Positions 25,635 through 36,737 of a stretch of DNA of 64,000 nucleotides are shown here, one piece after another (positions within the stretch are counted from its first letter, which is position 1; the number at the start of each line of letters is the position of its first letter). The DNA is taken from positions 69,028 to 133,027 of the forward strand of contig POWB01000008.1 of NCBI GenBank assembly GCA_010912705.1. Direction: 5' to 3'. The stretch is from Halochromatium sp. Its GTDB lineage: Bacteria > Pseudomonadota > Gammaproteobacteria > Chromatiales > Chromatiaceae. Below the pieces are notes generated by a model. The model was not told the DNA's origin and did no database searches. It saw nothing but the letters and a program-made list of their open reading frames with translations. A program made the translations under genes and the position numbers.

Positions 25635-28613
25635 ATGTTGCTGAAACGTCTGTTCGGCCGCCGCGCCGAGCCCAAGGCCCCCGACGCTCAACAGACCCAG
25701 ACCCAGGTCGCGACTTCACTGGAGAGCACCGATGTCAGTGTCCGCCGCAATGCCTGCCGACAGCTGACCGATCTGCGACGACTGCGCGACCTGGCCAATA
25801 CGGACCAGGATGCGGGTATGCGCGAGCTGGCCGAGGCACGCTATCGACGGCTGTTGTTTGGACTCGACGCCAATGCTCCAAGCCTGGAGACACGCCTGGC
25901 CGAGCTCAGCTGCACAGCCAATCCGAGCCTACTCGCGCAAACCGCCGTCCAAGCGAGCGACGCTGAGCTGCGCCTCGCGGCGATTGAGCGGCTCGAGGAT
26001 GTCGCCGTCTTGGCGAACTGCGCCACCACCGACCTGGTCGCCGCAAACCGGCTCGCTGCCGCCGAGCGTGTGCAGCAGAAGGAGGCACTGGAGCAGATCG
26101 CCAAGGCCATCGGCAAACGTGACAAGCGGGTCTACCGACTGGTGCGCGAGCGGCTCAAGCAACTGCTCGAGGAAGCAGAGCGCCCGCAACGTGCGCGGGA
26201 GCAGGGGGCGGTCCTCTGTGAGCGTCTGGAACGGCTCGGACGCTTCGACAACTGGCTGCAGGATCGCGCCGTACTTGGCCATCTGGAACAACAATGGCAA
26301 GCCATCGAGGGCGATGCTGATCAGGCCCTACGAGATCGTTTTCAGCACCTGCGTCAGCGCTTTTTGGATGGTTTTCAGACCTACCAGCAAGCCCGCGAGG
26401 CCGAGGTCAGCGAGCAAGATAGCCAAACTGCGCGTTCAACTGAGCCCCCTGTTGAGGATGCCGCGAACAACACCGCTGAGCAGCGGACTGAACCGCCTGG
26501 CGAGAACGCAAACCCCCAGCAGAAACGGCAACCTCCGCAAACCACCGAGCAGGACGCAGCAGGCAGCCAGCCAGCACTCGCACAGGCCGATCAAGAAGCA
26601 GAGCAAGCCCTACAAGCCCAGCGCCGGCAGCTGCAACAGGCGGCACAGACGGAGCAGACTGCAGAACAGCTGCTCACCGACCTGCGACGACACACTGAGC
26701 ACAAGCTATCACCCGATCAGCGCACCCTAGAGGCCTTGCGTAAACGCCGCCGTCGCCTGCCAAGCCAGCTAGCGCCAGCCGATGCGATGTCGCATCACAA
26801 CGAGCCTGCAGCCAATGCAGAGACGCACACTCAGTCGCAAACCCAATCGCAGACGCAGCTGCCAGTGCTGCAAGAGATCGACCAGCAGCTCGAGCGTCTC
26901 GAGCAACGTTTTAAGCGTCATCAAAAACAGCTGATGCGCAAGCTCGAGGGTCTGCCAGAGCGGCTCACCGAGCTCGAGACGCATCTCAACGCCGGCGAGC
27001 TGAAGAAGGCCGACCCCCTGTATCAGAGCATCAGCGCAACCCTTAACCATAGTCACAACGCTGGCGTCGGGCGCGAGATCCTGACCGCCGCCGACGAGCG
27101 CCTGAAACAGATCGCCCCCCAGCTACGCGAGCTCCGCCAATGGCGACGCTGGAGCACCGACGAGCACCGGGCACAGCTCTGCGCTCAGATCGAAGCACTT
27201 GCCGCCGACACCGAGCATGCCGACGAGCCCAGCATCAACCGCCTCGAGGAGCTCAAGGGCGACTGGCAGATGCTCGACCGCCAGGGCGCCCCGGCCGATG
27301 ACGCGCTCTGGGCGCGTTTTCGCCAGGCTGCCGAGCAGATTCGACAGCGCTGCCAACCCTACCTCGAGGCTCAGGCGGCACTGCGCAGCGAGAACCGCAA
27401 GCAGCGCGAAGCGCTCGCCAAGCGGCTTGAAGACTTTCTCGCCAAGGTCGACTGGGAGCGCGTCGACTGGAAGAAGCTACACCGCGCCGAGCGTGAGATG
27501 CGCCAGGCCTGGGGCCGGCTGATCGAGGCCCCTGGTGGCGACAACCAGGGTACTCGCGATCGTGCGATCGAAGGTCGCTTCCGACGCGCGCTGCGGCGGC
27601 TCGATCACAGCCTCGCCGAGGAGCGCGAGCGCAATCAGGCGGAGAAGCAACAGTTGCTCACGCAGATGCGAGCGCTCGCGGATGAGCCCGATCTGCGCCG
27701 GGCAATCGAGACCGCAAAACAGCTACAGAGCCAGTGGCAGACCACCGTCCCTGCTCGGCATCGCGACGAGAATGCCCTCTGGCAGCGATTCCGCGCCGCC
27801 AGTGATGCCATCTTTGCGCGCCGCGCCGCCGAGTTCGAGGCGCGCGAGTCCAGCTTGCGCGAGCATCAGTTAACGCGCGAGGCCATCTGCCAAGACCTTT
27901 TGACACTCGCAAACGCTGAGACCATCGCCTCGTCAGAGGCGCTCGAGCAACAGATCAGCACGCTCAAAATGCGCTGGGCCGACACCGAGGCGCTACCGGT
28001 TCCACGCCAGGCCCAGTCGGCGCTAAACCGTCAATGGCGCGAGGCGCTGGCGGCGGTGCAGGTACGGCTCGCAAGCCTACATGAGGCCGAACGCTGGGCC
28101 GGGCTTGAGGGCTTAGCCCAACGCGCCGCCTATTGTGATGATGCCGGACGCCAGCTGACCACAGCAGGGATGGCCCCTGACTGCGCGCAGCTCGAGCAGG
28201 GTTGGAGCGCCCTCCCCGAGCTTGAAGATGCTGAACTCGCTAACGCGCTGAATCAGGCCTTTGATCTGGTGCTCAGCGGCTGTCGGGAGCCGGCGCAGCG
28301 CGACGCACTCAGCACTCGCCTCAACCACAATCTGGCCCTACGCGAGTCTCTCTGCTTGAGCCTGGAGATCATCACTCAGGTTGAATCCCCAACGCAATTC
28401 CAAGCAGAAAGGATGCAGCGTCAGGTCGAGCGCCTACGCGATCGCATGGCCGACGGCGAGACCAATCGCAGCGAAGATATTAACGCCCTGCTTCGCGACT
28501 GGTATCTGAGCTGCCCGGCAACGGCCTCTGCAACCCTCGATGCGCGCTTCGAGCGGATCAAGCAGGCGCTTGCCGAGCACGCCACGCAGAGTCCGGAACC
28601 CTCCGCCCCCTGA
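25635..28613 (+). CDS. Large DUF349 domain protein
   Basis: The 992-aa protein begins MLLKRLFGRRAEPKAP and contains several DUF349 helical repeats (for example LEELKGDWQMLDRQGAPADD, and later WQTTVPARHRDENALWQRF). Between about residues 255 and 420 a Gln/Glu/Thr-rich low-complexity segment contains no domain. Coiled-coil character is strong throughout. The family is typical of gammaproteobacteria; its function is not established. It is followed by 299 bp without a gene. Confidence 0.9.
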   Translation: MLLKRLFGRRAEPKAPDAQQTQTQVATSLESTDVSVRRNACRQLTDLRRLRDLANTDQDAGMRELAEARYRRLLFGLDANAPSLETRLAELSCTANPSLLAQTAVQASDAELRLAAIERLEDVAVLANCATTDLVAANRLAAAERVQQKEALEQIAKAIGKRDKRVYRLVRERLKQLLEEAERPQRAREQGAVLCERLERLGRFDNWLQDRAVLGHLEQQWQAIEGDADQALRDRFQHLRQRFLDGFQTYQQAREAEVSEQDSQTARSTEPPVEDAANNTAEQRTEPPGENANPQQKRQPPQTTEQDAAGSQPALAQADQEAEQALQAQRRQLQQAAQTEQTAEQLLTDLRRHTEHKLSPDQRTLEALRKRRRRLPSQLAPADAMSHHNEPAANAETHTQSQTQSQTQLPVLQEIDQQLERLEQRFKRHQKQLMRKLEGLPERLTELETHLNAGELKKADPLYQSISATLNHSHNAGVGREILTAADERLKQIAPQLRELRQWRRWSTDEHRAQLCAQIEALAADTEHADEPSINRLEELKGDWQMLDRQGAPADDALWARFRQAAEQIRQRCQPYLEAQAALRSENRKQREALAKRLEDFLAKVDWERVDWKKLHRAEREMRQAWGRLIEAPGGDNQGTRDRAIEGRFRRALRRLDHSLAEERERNQAEKQQLLTQMRALADEPDLRRAIETAKQLQSQWQTTVPARHRDENALWQRFRAASDAIFARRAAEFEARESSLREHQLTREAICQDLLTLANAETIASSEALEQQISTLKMRWADTEALPVPRQAQSALNRQWREALAAVQVRLASLHEAERWAGLEGLAQRAAYCDDAGRQLTTAGMAPDCAQLEQGWSALPELEDAELANALNQAFDLVLSGCREPAQRDALSTRLNHNLALRESLCLSLEIITQVESPTQFQAERMQRQVERLRDRMADGETNRSEDINALLRDWYLSCPATASATLDARFERIKQALAEHATQSPEPSAP

Positions 28614-28912
28614 ATCAAGCGCGACGCCCTCACCGAATTTTCCTTGCGTTTTGTCATTAACTAGACCAAATTAAGGGCGGCGGCGGCCATCACCAAACCG
28701 GATCACCACTGCAGCACTCAGACCAAAAACCTTTCGCTATCAAGCCGATAGCCCCATAAAAGCTGCCATTCGATAACAACCCGAGATTGAGCCTGGTTTC
28801 GGCCCCGCCATCAGGACTCGGCCCTGAGCCATCCCGCCCATACTGCGAGGCGTTGATGAGCCAACGCTCAGATCCAAGTCACACGCTCAGATGACAACCG
28901 GAGGAATTCGCG
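28614..28912. other. 299-bp intergenic region, nothing recognised
   Basis: The region contains the DUF2189 gene's 5' end and its good ribosome binding site (GGAGGAA at 28900-28906). I found no terminator with a T-run and no small ORF with a ribosome binding site. Confidence 0.5.
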
Positions 28913-29701
28913 ATGGAGCAAACCACCGTCGCCGACGCTATCCAGACCGAGGATATCGTCGTCAATCACATCAGTCTGGCCCAACCCTGGGAGTGGATCG
29001 AGAAGGGCTGGCGCGACATGCTCGCAGCCCGTCGATACAGCCTGACCTATGGCGCCGTAATCGTCTTAATCAGCGGCTTGATGACCCTTGGCCTGATGGG
29101 CGAGGGGCTATTCTTCATCGTGCCCTTCTTGGCCGCAGGCTTCTATCTGCTAGCCCCGATCATTGGCCTGGGCCTCTACCAGATGAGTGCTCATGTAGAG
29201 CGCAACGAGCCAATCCAATTCTGTAGCGCGCTCGAGGCCTGGCGCCGCAACCAAGCTCAGCTCGGCGTCATCACCGCCGGCCTGCTGATCATCATGCAGC
29301 TCTGGATGATGTCGAACTTCGTCCTCTTCGCGCTGCTCTATACCGGCATGCACCCGCCGCTAGAGAACTTTTTCAGCACCGTCTTCCTCTCCGGACAGCA
29401 CAATGCCTTTGCCTTTGCCAGCTTGGCAGTTGGCTTCCTGCTTGCCTGGCTGGCCTATGCGATCAGCGCGATCTCGGTGCCGATGCTGATGGATCGTAAG
29501 GTCGATGGCTTCACCGCGATCCGCACCAGCGTCAAAGCGATCACCCAGAACTGGGCGCCGATGACGCTCTGGGCGCTACTCATCGTGCTCTTCATCGGCC
29601 TTGGCCTGCTGACCTTCTACGTAGGACTTGCGATCGCCATGCCACTCGTCGGTCACGCCACCTGGCATGCCTATCGCGATCTAGTGCCGTCCGAGCACTA
29701 G
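28913..29701 (+). CDS. DUF2189 family inner-membrane protein
   Basis: The 262-aa protein has the DUF2189 N-terminus (NHISLAQPWEWIEKGWRDM) and six hydrophobic segments, ending VGHATWHAYRDLV. Members of the family are often described as cytochrome oxidase subunit I-like, but no heme ligands are evident. GGAGGAA precedes the start. It is transcribed alone. Confidence 0.9.
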   Translation: MEQTTVADAIQTEDIVVNHISLAQPWEWIEKGWRDMLAARRYSLTYGAVIVLISGLMTLGLMGEGLFFIVPFLAAGFYLLAPIIGLGLYQMSAHVERNEPIQFCSALEAWRRNQAQLGVITAGLLIIMQLWMMSNFVLFALLYTGMHPPLENFFSTVFLSGQHNAFAFASLAVGFLLAWLAYAISAISVPMLMDRKVDGFTAIRTSVKAITQNWAPMTLWALLIVLFIGLGLLTFYVGLAIAMPLVGHATWHAYRDLVPSEH

Positions 29702-29780
29702 GCGCCGAGCAGCGTCAACACGGCCCGCCCATGCATGCATAGAGGGAGCTTGCGTGCTTGGGCTAGGGTGAGGCTAGCCA

Positions 29781-30221
29781 CTACTGCGGCAGCTTAACGA
29801 CCGTGAACCAATAACTTTCCATCCCCTTGACAGCTTGAATCAATTGGTCAAGGTCTACAGGCTTGACGATGTAGCCAGCCGCGCCCAGATCATAGCTCTC
29901 GATGACGTCTCGCTCGACATCCGATGTGGTCAAAATGACAACAGGAATGGCGCGCAGACGGGCATCCCGCTTGATCTCTTGAAGAAACTCCCTGCCGTTC
30001 ATGCGCGGCATATTCAGATCGAGCAGGATCAGATCAGGCCGCGGCGCATCAGCGAATGCCTCGGTCTCATGGCGCAGAAACCTCAGCGCCTCGACCCCAT
30101 CAACGACATGATGCAAGGTTGCAAGCAGCCGACTTTCCTCAAACGCAATCCGGACCAAGTCGGCATCAGCCACCTCGTCTTCGACGAGCAGAACGGTGAA
30201 GACGGGTTGATTAATCATCAT
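29781..30221 (-). CDS. CheY-like response regulator (Rcp type, receiver only)
   Basis: The 146-aa protein is a single receiver domain: VLLVEDEVADADL, phosphoacceptor in LILLDLNMP (D68), LTTSD and KPVD. The extended loop and length match the Rcp/phytochrome-associated branch. No output domain is present, so it must act by protein contact or phosphotransfer. It overlaps the kinase gene by four bases. Confidence 0.92.
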   Translation of the reverse strand: MMINQPVFTVLLVEDEVADADLVRIAFEESRLLATLHHVVDGVEALRFLRHETEAFADAPRPDLILLDLNMPRMNGREFLQEIKRDARLRAIPVVILTTSDVERDVIESYDLGAAGYIVKPVDLDQLIQAVKGMESYWFTVVKLPQ

Positions 30222-31567
30222 ATCGATTGGTCCTCGTCCGAGAATTCAAGAACAAGGGTTACCCCCCCACCAGGTGTCTCCTCTGCGCTTGCGCGGCTAC
30301 CAACAGTCTCCATGATTCGCTGCACGATCGCGAGACCAATCCCGGTGCGCGACGCCAACGCTGGCGGGCTCAACTGCTCGAAGACCCCAAACACCCGCTC
30401 CCGATAGGCCGCTGGGATACCAGGCCCAGTATCGGCAACCAGCACCTGCAGTCGGCCAGCCTCTGTACCCTGAGACCGGCTAAAGACCCGGATCTGGAGT
30501 GGCTGCTCAGGATCAGAATGCACGAGGGCGTTCTCAAGGATACAGCGCAAGCAATAGCTTAACCATGTCAGATCGAGTGGAACCGGAGGCAGCGCCTCGA
30601 CCAATAGAGTCACTGGTGCTGCCCCAATCCGCTCAGGCAGTGCGGCAAATAGCTGCCGAACCAGCGTCGCAGGATCATCAACGCCACTGCCCCGTGTCGC
30701 CTGACCAGCGGCCAGATAGAGTTGCACGTCCCGAACCAGGCTACGCTGCCTAAGTGCTTGCGCCTCAAGCGTCTGCGTGAGTGGCTCGACCTCGGCGATA
30801 CCAGCACCTCGTACCAGGCGGCGTCTGATCAAGCCGGCATAGCTGGCCATCCGACGACAAGGCTCCTGCAGATGATGGGCGGCCACCTCGGTGAACCGCT
30901 GCAGCGTGGCGTTGGCCAGGGCATTCTTTTCCAACAGCCGCTTGGCCGCAGCCTCTGCCTTCTGGCGCCGCCGCACATCCTTGGCCAGTGCCGTGCTCAA
31001 CACCAGCAATGCCACCACACTTATGAAGAGGACAAAAATGGTCCGCCCATCCTTCGCCCGCAGCTGGGCAATATAGTGCAGAATCTGCGATGATTGCTGA
31101 TCGACCTTATCTTCAAGCCCGCTTTGGTAGTGCCAGAATGGGTCATCAGCATCCCGCATCAGCGTGAGATCGGAGACAATCGACAACAGCAAGGTCTCAC
31201 CCTCGACATCAAACGGCGTCGACCAGACCCCAACCTTCCTGATGTCCCCAGACGCAAGTCGATGCCGGAATACAAAGTGCGAGCGCTCTCCAGTTCGCGC
31301 CCGCGCGATCTCGGCCTCCACTTGCGCCGGCGTCAGCGTATTGATGTACTGGATTTTCATGCTGCGCAGGCTCTGCAAGGGGTAGCCATAAAACCGTTCC
31401 GCAGCCGCGTTTGCATCTCGGATCATGCCGCTGTCAGGATCGATCAACAGCATCGTGGCTGCATGTTCGCGAAAGACATCCGCAAACAGAAGATCAGCTC
31501 GGGCCGGACTCCAACCCAGGCTGAACGCGATAACGAGGGTGAAAAGCAAGAGACTGCGACTAGACAT
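30218..31567 (-). CDS. PAS sensor histidine kinase
   Basis: From ATG 31567 the 449-aa protein has a signal or anchor helix (LLLFTLVIAFSLGWSP), a PAS domain (DPDSGMIRDANAAAERFYGY), a transmembrane helix (FVLFISVVALLVLSTAL), a phosphoacceptor region with HHLQEPCRRM (near residue 229), and an HATPase with VADTGPGIP and GIGLAIVQRIMETVGS. The His box is of the phytochrome-like HLQEP type, which often pairs with Rcp-type regulators as found immediately downstream. The N-terminus before 31567 open in this frame is not needed. Confidence 0.9.
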   Translation of the reverse strand: MSSRSLLLFTLVIAFSLGWSPARADLLFADVFREHAATMLLIDPDSGMIRDANAAAERFYGYPLQSLRSMKIQYINTLTPAQVEAEIARARTGERSHFVFRHRLASGDIRKVGVWSTPFDVEGETLLLSIVSDLTLMRDADDPFWHYQSGLEDKVDQQSSQILHYIAQLRAKDGRTIFVLFISVVALLVLSTALAKDVRRRQKAEAAAKRLLEKNALANATLQRFTEVAAHHLQEPCRRMASYAGLIRRRLVRGAGIAEVEPLTQTLEAQALRQRSLVRDVQLYLAAGQATRGSGVDDPATLVRQLFAALPERIGAAPVTLLVEALPPVPLDLTWLSYCLRCILENALVHSDPEQPLQIRVFSRSQGTEAGRLQVLVADTGPGIPAAYRERVFGVFEQLSPPALASRTGIGLAIVQRIMETVGSRASAEETPGGGVTLVLEFSDEDQSI

Positions 31568-31640
31568 TGAGGGGGGTTCCTGAGCGACTAGGATCAGGAT
31601 AACGCTGGGATACCGGCTTGGCTTGATTGAGGCGACAAGA

Positions 31641-32000
31641 ATGACCGAACCAAACGCGATACTTGAGCAGGCACTCGCACAGCTTAGCGAGCGACTGGCA
31701 TGCATGGATCACCCGCGAGCGGCAGAGGTTGATCATCTACTGACCCTGCTTCGCCAATCACCGGCGCTTGCTCTGCGTCAGCTCGATAGCAACGCCTGGT
31801 GGGCCGGTGCCGGCTCCCTGGCAGCTGAGACCATGGCCGATAACCCTGGCCTCCCCGAGTCCGAATGGGCGCTCGAAGTCCGCGCGTTTCGCACCTTGCT
31901 CATCGAGATTGGCGAGGCGCTACAAGCCAAGGGCGCTGCCAATCCCGGCATTGGCTCTTGGCTCTTAGCCTTCAACAACTGGAATGCCTCCGAGGTCTGA
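31641..32000 (+). CDS. Hypothetical protein, possibly DUF6966-like
   Basis: The 119-aa protein (MTEPNAILEQALAQLSERL onward) has a conserved-looking core with NAWWAGAGSLAAE, then FRTLLIEIGEALQAKG and a C-terminal LLAFNNWNASEV. The GAGS and FxNW spacing reminds me of DUF6966, without certainty. Codon use is normal. It is divergent from the kinase gene and followed by the sulfotransferase gene. Confidence 0.7.
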   Translation: MTEPNAILEQALAQLSERLACMDHPRAAEVDHLLTLLRQSPALALRQLDSNAWWAGAGSLAAETMADNPGLPESEWALEVRAFRTLLIEIGEALQAKGAANPGIGSWLLAFNNWNASEV

Positions 32001-32024
32001 GCGACGCTGCAGTTACAATATCCC

Positions 32025-32690
32025 ATGCTGCTCTCGCCCAAGCACCAGTTTCTGTTCATTCATATTGCCAAGACCGGCGGTACCAGCGTCCGTGCGGCAT
32101 TGGCGCGTCGGCGCTGGACCGACCCTTGGTATTGGCCGATGTTCTTCTGCAGCCGCCTGAGTCACCTCAGCGGACATCGCATCGCTACCAAGCTGCCACG
32201 CCATGCCAAGGCCATTGCTGCCCAGGAGTTGTTGCCGCGTGAGCACTTCGATGCCCTATTCAAGTTTGCCTTCGTCCGCAATCCCTGGGATCTGCAGGTC
32301 AGCTCCTTTCATCATATCCGGCGCGAGCGCCCACAGTACCTCGGCGGCCATCAGGACTTTGCCGGATTTTTGCGCTGGAAGCTCGACATCGAGCGACCAC
32401 GACAGTATCACCTCGACACCTCGATCGAGCTGCAGACCGACTATTTGATCGACCTGCGAGGCAACCTGATCGTTGACTTCATCGGCCGCTATGAGCGCCT
32501 TGAGCGAGACTTCAACGAGGCCTGCACGCGCATCGGTATCGCAACACCGAAGCTGCCCCATCGGCGCCAGGCCAATGACCGAGGCACCGACTATCGTCGC
32601 TACTACAACGAAGGCACCGCAGAGCTGGTCGCTCAGCATTTTGCACCGGATATCGAGCGCCTTGGCTACCGCTTCGACCCCGACCCATGA
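32025..32690 (+). CDS. Sulfotransferase family 2 protein
   Basis: The 221-aa protein starts with the PAPS-binding 5'-phosphosulfate loop FIHIAKTGGTSVRAAL (K16), followed by FVRNPWDLQVSSFHH (3'-phosphate site) and FIGRYERLERDFNEAC. This is the pattern of bacterial sulfotransferase-2 domains, which transfer sulfate from PAPS to a sugar or lipid. The acceptor is unknown. The gene overlaps the following 72-aa gene by ATGA. Confidence 0.9.
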   Translation: MLLSPKHQFLFIHIAKTGGTSVRAALARRRWTDPWYWPMFFCSRLSHLSGHRIATKLPRHAKAIAAQELLPREHFDALFKFAFVRNPWDLQVSSFHHIRRERPQYLGGHQDFAGFLRWKLDIERPRQYHLDTSIELQTDYLIDLRGNLIVDFIGRYERLERDFNEACTRIGIATPKLPHRRQANDRGTDYRRYYNEGTAELVAQHFAPDIERLGYRFDPDP

Positions 32691-32905
32691 CCGGGATGAG
32701 CGACAGCGACTACCGGTACATCCTCAACGAGTTGGAGAGCCTGCTCGAAGAGACTGCCGAGACGCTAGAGCGCTTTCACGAGACCGGGATGGATGAGATC
32801 CTCCGCGACGACTACCAGAAGTTGCTTGAGATTCAGGCAAAGGCATTGCGCGAGCACGAGCGCTATCTCAATGCGCTGAGGCAGGAGCCAAATCGGCGGC
32901 ATTAG
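32687..32905 (+). CDS. Small helical hypothetical protein coupled to the sulfotransferase
   Basis: The 72-aa protein is rich in Glu, Leu and Arg (ILNELESLLEETAETLERF) and should be two amphipathic helices. ATG 32687 overlaps the preceding stop (ATGA), so it is translationally coupled. No family is recognised. Confidence 0.65.
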   Translation: MTGMSDSDYRYILNELESLLEETAETLERFHETGMDEILRDDYQKLLEIQAKALREHERYLNALRQEPNRRH

Positions 32906-32921
32906 GCTGACAGCACAAAAA

Positions 32922-32949
32922 GGCCCGGCATACAGACGCATGCCGGGCC
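32922..32949 (-). terminator. Intrinsic terminator of the fasciclin gene
   Basis: Ten-bp perfect arms (32922-32931 and 32940-32949, GGCCCGGCAT) surround an 8-nt loop. On the minus strand the stem is followed by TTTTT. It lies 55 bp past the fasciclin stop and may also help stop the convergent 72-aa gene. Confidence 0.85.
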
Positions 32950-32955
32950 ACAGCG

Positions 32956-32994
32956 CTTAGGCGATTTCTGTCAAAGCGCTTACAATCGCCTAAG
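32956..32994. other. Second hairpin between convergent genes
   Basis: CTTAGGCGATT (32956-32966) pairs with AATCGCCTAAG (32984-32994), 11 perfect base pairs with a 17-nt loop. It lies right after the fasciclin gene stop. Confidence 0.6.
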
Positions 32995-33003
32995 CTTTCG
33001 GCA

Positions 33004-33618
33004 TTAGAGGTTAACGCGATCGATCACATGCACGATCCCATTGCGCGCATGGATATTGCTTTTGATCAGATCTGAGCCACCAAAACCGATGTGTCCATCA
33101 GCACTTGCCATGGGCCCGACGGCGGTTGCAGCACCATCGATGGTTCGCGCCTCCCGCATCTGCATCAGATCGGTTGCACTGTAACGGCCAGGCACGATGT
33201 GCTTTGAGACCAGCGCGGCCATTGCCTCAGGATTGTTACCTAACTCGGCACGCTGCTCATCGGTCAGCTTAGCGAAGGCCTCATCACTTGGCACGAACAG
33301 GGTATAGGTGTCCGGGCCTGTCAATAGGTCAGCCTGATCACTAGCCTGAATCGCGGCGCGGAACTCATCGAAGACGCCAGAGCCGGATAGCACATCGGCC
33401 AAGGTCTTGGAGCTTGCATAAGCAGGTACGGTGTTAACGTCGCCATACTTACCGAGCACATCAACAGGCTGTGCATTTTGTAGCCCTGCCTGAGCACGGG
33501 CCAGGGTCTCTTCGCCGGCATACTTGCTGCCGAGTGATAGCGCGGTCAGCGGACCCAGCGCCATGCCGAGGCCGAGAATGACAACGAGACGATTGGAGCG
33601 GGTGGTCGAGTCGGTCAT
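33004..33618 (-). CDS. Fasciclin (FAS1) domain secreted protein
   Basis: From ATG 33618 the 204-aa protein has a hydrophobic N-terminal segment and one FAS1 domain: TLADVLSGSGVFDEFRAAI, YTLFVPSDEAFAKL, IVPGRYSA and the final IHARNGIVHVIDRV. FAS1 domains mediate cell adhesion or surface attachment. GAGGAA is seven bases upstream. The gene has its own terminator, so it is monocistronic. Confidence 0.92.
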   Translation of the reverse strand: MTDSTTRSNRLVVILGLGMALGPLTALSLGSKYAGEETLARAQAGLQNAQPVDVLGKYGDVNTVPAYASSKTLADVLSGSGVFDEFRAAIQASDQADLLTGPDTYTLFVPSDEAFAKLTDEQRAELGNNPEAMAALVSKHIVPGRYSATDLMQMREARTIDGAATAVGPMASADGHIGFGGSDLIKSNIHARNGIVHVIDRVNL

Positions 33619-33794
33619 GGTAGATTCCTCAAGCGATTCTAAGGTTGGCGTTAAGGGACCTAGACAGAAGTATGTCGCCAGGTAGATCAATCTCTACAAG
33701 ACTTGCGTTTCTGCCCCCTACGCGAATCTAGGTTAGGACAGCTTCCAGACTTCGCAAGCTAAACCCAGTTAAGAGCATGGTCTTTTAGCTTGAG

Positions 33795-35084
<1,290 letters not shown>

Positions 35085-35088
35085 CAGC

Positions 35089-35772
35089 TCAACCAGCTCG
35101 CTCAAAGTGGGCGAGGCTGGCTAGCTTGGCACCAGCAACCGCGCCGAGGCGCTCGAGCAGATCGGTGCCCATATCCGGTGCAAAGCGCTTCGGATCGGCA
35201 CTGCCAATAGCGAGCACGCCGGACTGCTCATGCGCACGGATCGGGATCAACACCGCCGAATGGATCTCGAGCGGGATCTCACCAAACAACACCGCGGCTT
35301 GCTCAGCCGCTAAGGGTCCGCAGAGGCAGCGATCGCGATCGATAAAATCGATAAAACGGCTCACCAGTGGGTCAGCAGCACGCTCATTAGCCGCCACTGG
35401 AAACAGCTTGACCGCGACCGCATCGGCTCTGAAGTGCTCGCGCAAGGCCTGCTCCAGCGCGTTGCAGGCATGCTGCAGATCAGGCGCCACGATCAGGCTC
35501 AAGGTCAGTTCGTGCAGGCGCCTGAGCAGGGCTTCATAATCGTGCGCTCGCGCAACCAGATGGTTCAGCCGGCCACGCTCGTAAGCAAGCTGCTCACGCA
35601 GCACAGTCACCTGACGCTCGATCAGCGAGGCCGCACCACCACTGCCATGTGGCACATTGAGCTTGGCTAAGACATCGGGATGGCGTAGTAGAAAGTCCGG
35701 ATGCTGCATCAACCAGGCCGCAACTGTCTCGTCATTCACCATCGTCGCCACCTCAGGCCTGCGGCTACTCAT
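35089..35772 (-). CDS. DUF484 family protein (GAF-like)
   Basis: The 227-aa protein matches DUF484, found between dapF and xerC in gammaproteobacteria (YigA-like). It has the N-terminal [19 protein letters not shown] block and [17 protein letters not shown] coiled segment, then a GAF-like region ending [19 protein letters not shown]. Function is unproven. It overlaps dapF by four bases (ATGA), and xerC starts four bases after its stop. Confidence 0.92.
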   Translation of the reverse strand: MSSRRPEVATMVNDETVAAWLMQHPDFLLRHPDVLAKLNVPHGSGGAASLIERQVTVLREQLAYERGRLNHLVARAHDYEALLRRLHELTLSLIVAPDLQHACNALEQALREHFRADAVAVKLFPVAANERAADPLVSRFIDFIDRDRCLCGPLAAEQAAVLFGEIPLEIHSAVLIPIRAHEQSGVLAIGSADPKRFAPDMGTDLLERLGAVAGAKLASLAHFERAG

Positions 35773-36602
35773 TGCTCAATATCCCCATCGAAGACGCGCA
35801 CGGCAGGGCCGGTCATCCGCACCGGCATGCCTTCCCCTGGCCAATCGATGACCAAGACGCCTCCCGGTAAGCTGACTTCGACCCGCTCATCGAGCTCGCC
35901 CCAAAGCCGCCCAACGACCACCGCTGCACAAGCGCCGGTGCCGCAGGCCAGGGTCTCGCCAACACCACGCTCCCAGACTCGGAGTCGGATGGCGGTTGCA
36001 CGCTCACGCTGCATGAAACCGACATTGGCGCCTTGCGGAAACAGCGGATCATGCTCGATACGGGGACCAAGCTCAGCAACCGGCGCCTGATCGAGATCAT
36101 CGGTTACTGCGAGCACCGCATGCGGATTACCCATCGACACCGCACCAATGCGCAGCGCCCGACAGCCGGCACCCAGGTCATAGGCCGGCGCACGAGCCCT
36201 GGCCGCGAGCGGGATGGCAGCCGGATCAAAGCGCGGCAAGCCCATGTCGACGCTGACCTGCCCATCGGGCCGCAGCTCCAGCGTGATCGGACCCGCCGCG
36301 GTGCCGACGCGAATCGAATCCGCTGTGCTCAGGCCCTCGTCATGGACGTAGCGCGCGAAGCAACGCGCGCCATTGCCGCATTGCTCGACCTCACTGCCAT
36401 CGGCGTTGAAGATGCGATAGTAAAATGCGGTGTCGGCCGAGCGCGGCGGCTCGACCAGCAAGACCTGATCGCAGCCGATACCGAAGTGCCGATCGGCGAG
36501 TCGGCGAATCTGCTCAGCGCTAAGCTCGACCTGCTGCCGAATCCTGTCGATCACGACAAAATCGTTGCCCAGCCCCTGCATCTTGGTAAAGCGCATACGC
36601 AT
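35769..36602 (-). CDS. dapF: Diaminopimelate epimerase
   Basis: This enzyme converts LL- to meso-diaminopimelate for lysine and peptidoglycan. The 277-aa protein has the start [13 protein letters not shown], the first catalytic Cys in [15 protein letters not shown] (near residue 76), and the second in [14 protein letters not shown] (near residue 220). It lies downstream of lysA, as in other gammaproteobacteria, after a 135-bp gap without a gene. Confidence 0.96.
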   Translation of the reverse strand: MRMRFTKMQGLGNDFVVIDRIRQQVELSAEQIRRLADRHFGIGCDQVLLVEPPRSADTAFYYRIFNADGSEVEQCGNGARCFARYVHDEGLSTADSIRVGTAAGPITLELRPDGQVSVDMGLPRFDPAAIPLAARARAPAYDLGAGCRALRIGAVSMGNPHAVLAVTDDLDQAPVAELGPRIEHDPLFPQGANVGFMQRERATAIRLRVWERGVGETLACGTGACAAVVVGRLWGELDERVEVSLPGGVLVIDWPGEGMPVRMTGPAVRVFDGDIEQ

Positions 36603-36737
36603 CAGAACCGCCTAACCCAGACCGCGAGATGGCTATCATCCAAGGCCGTCAAGGCCGCAACGGCTGCTTGAGGATGAATGTCCATCAAACTGTGCAAAAG
36701 CTGCTGGTGGTGCTGGTGACGTTCAGAAACGGCCGTC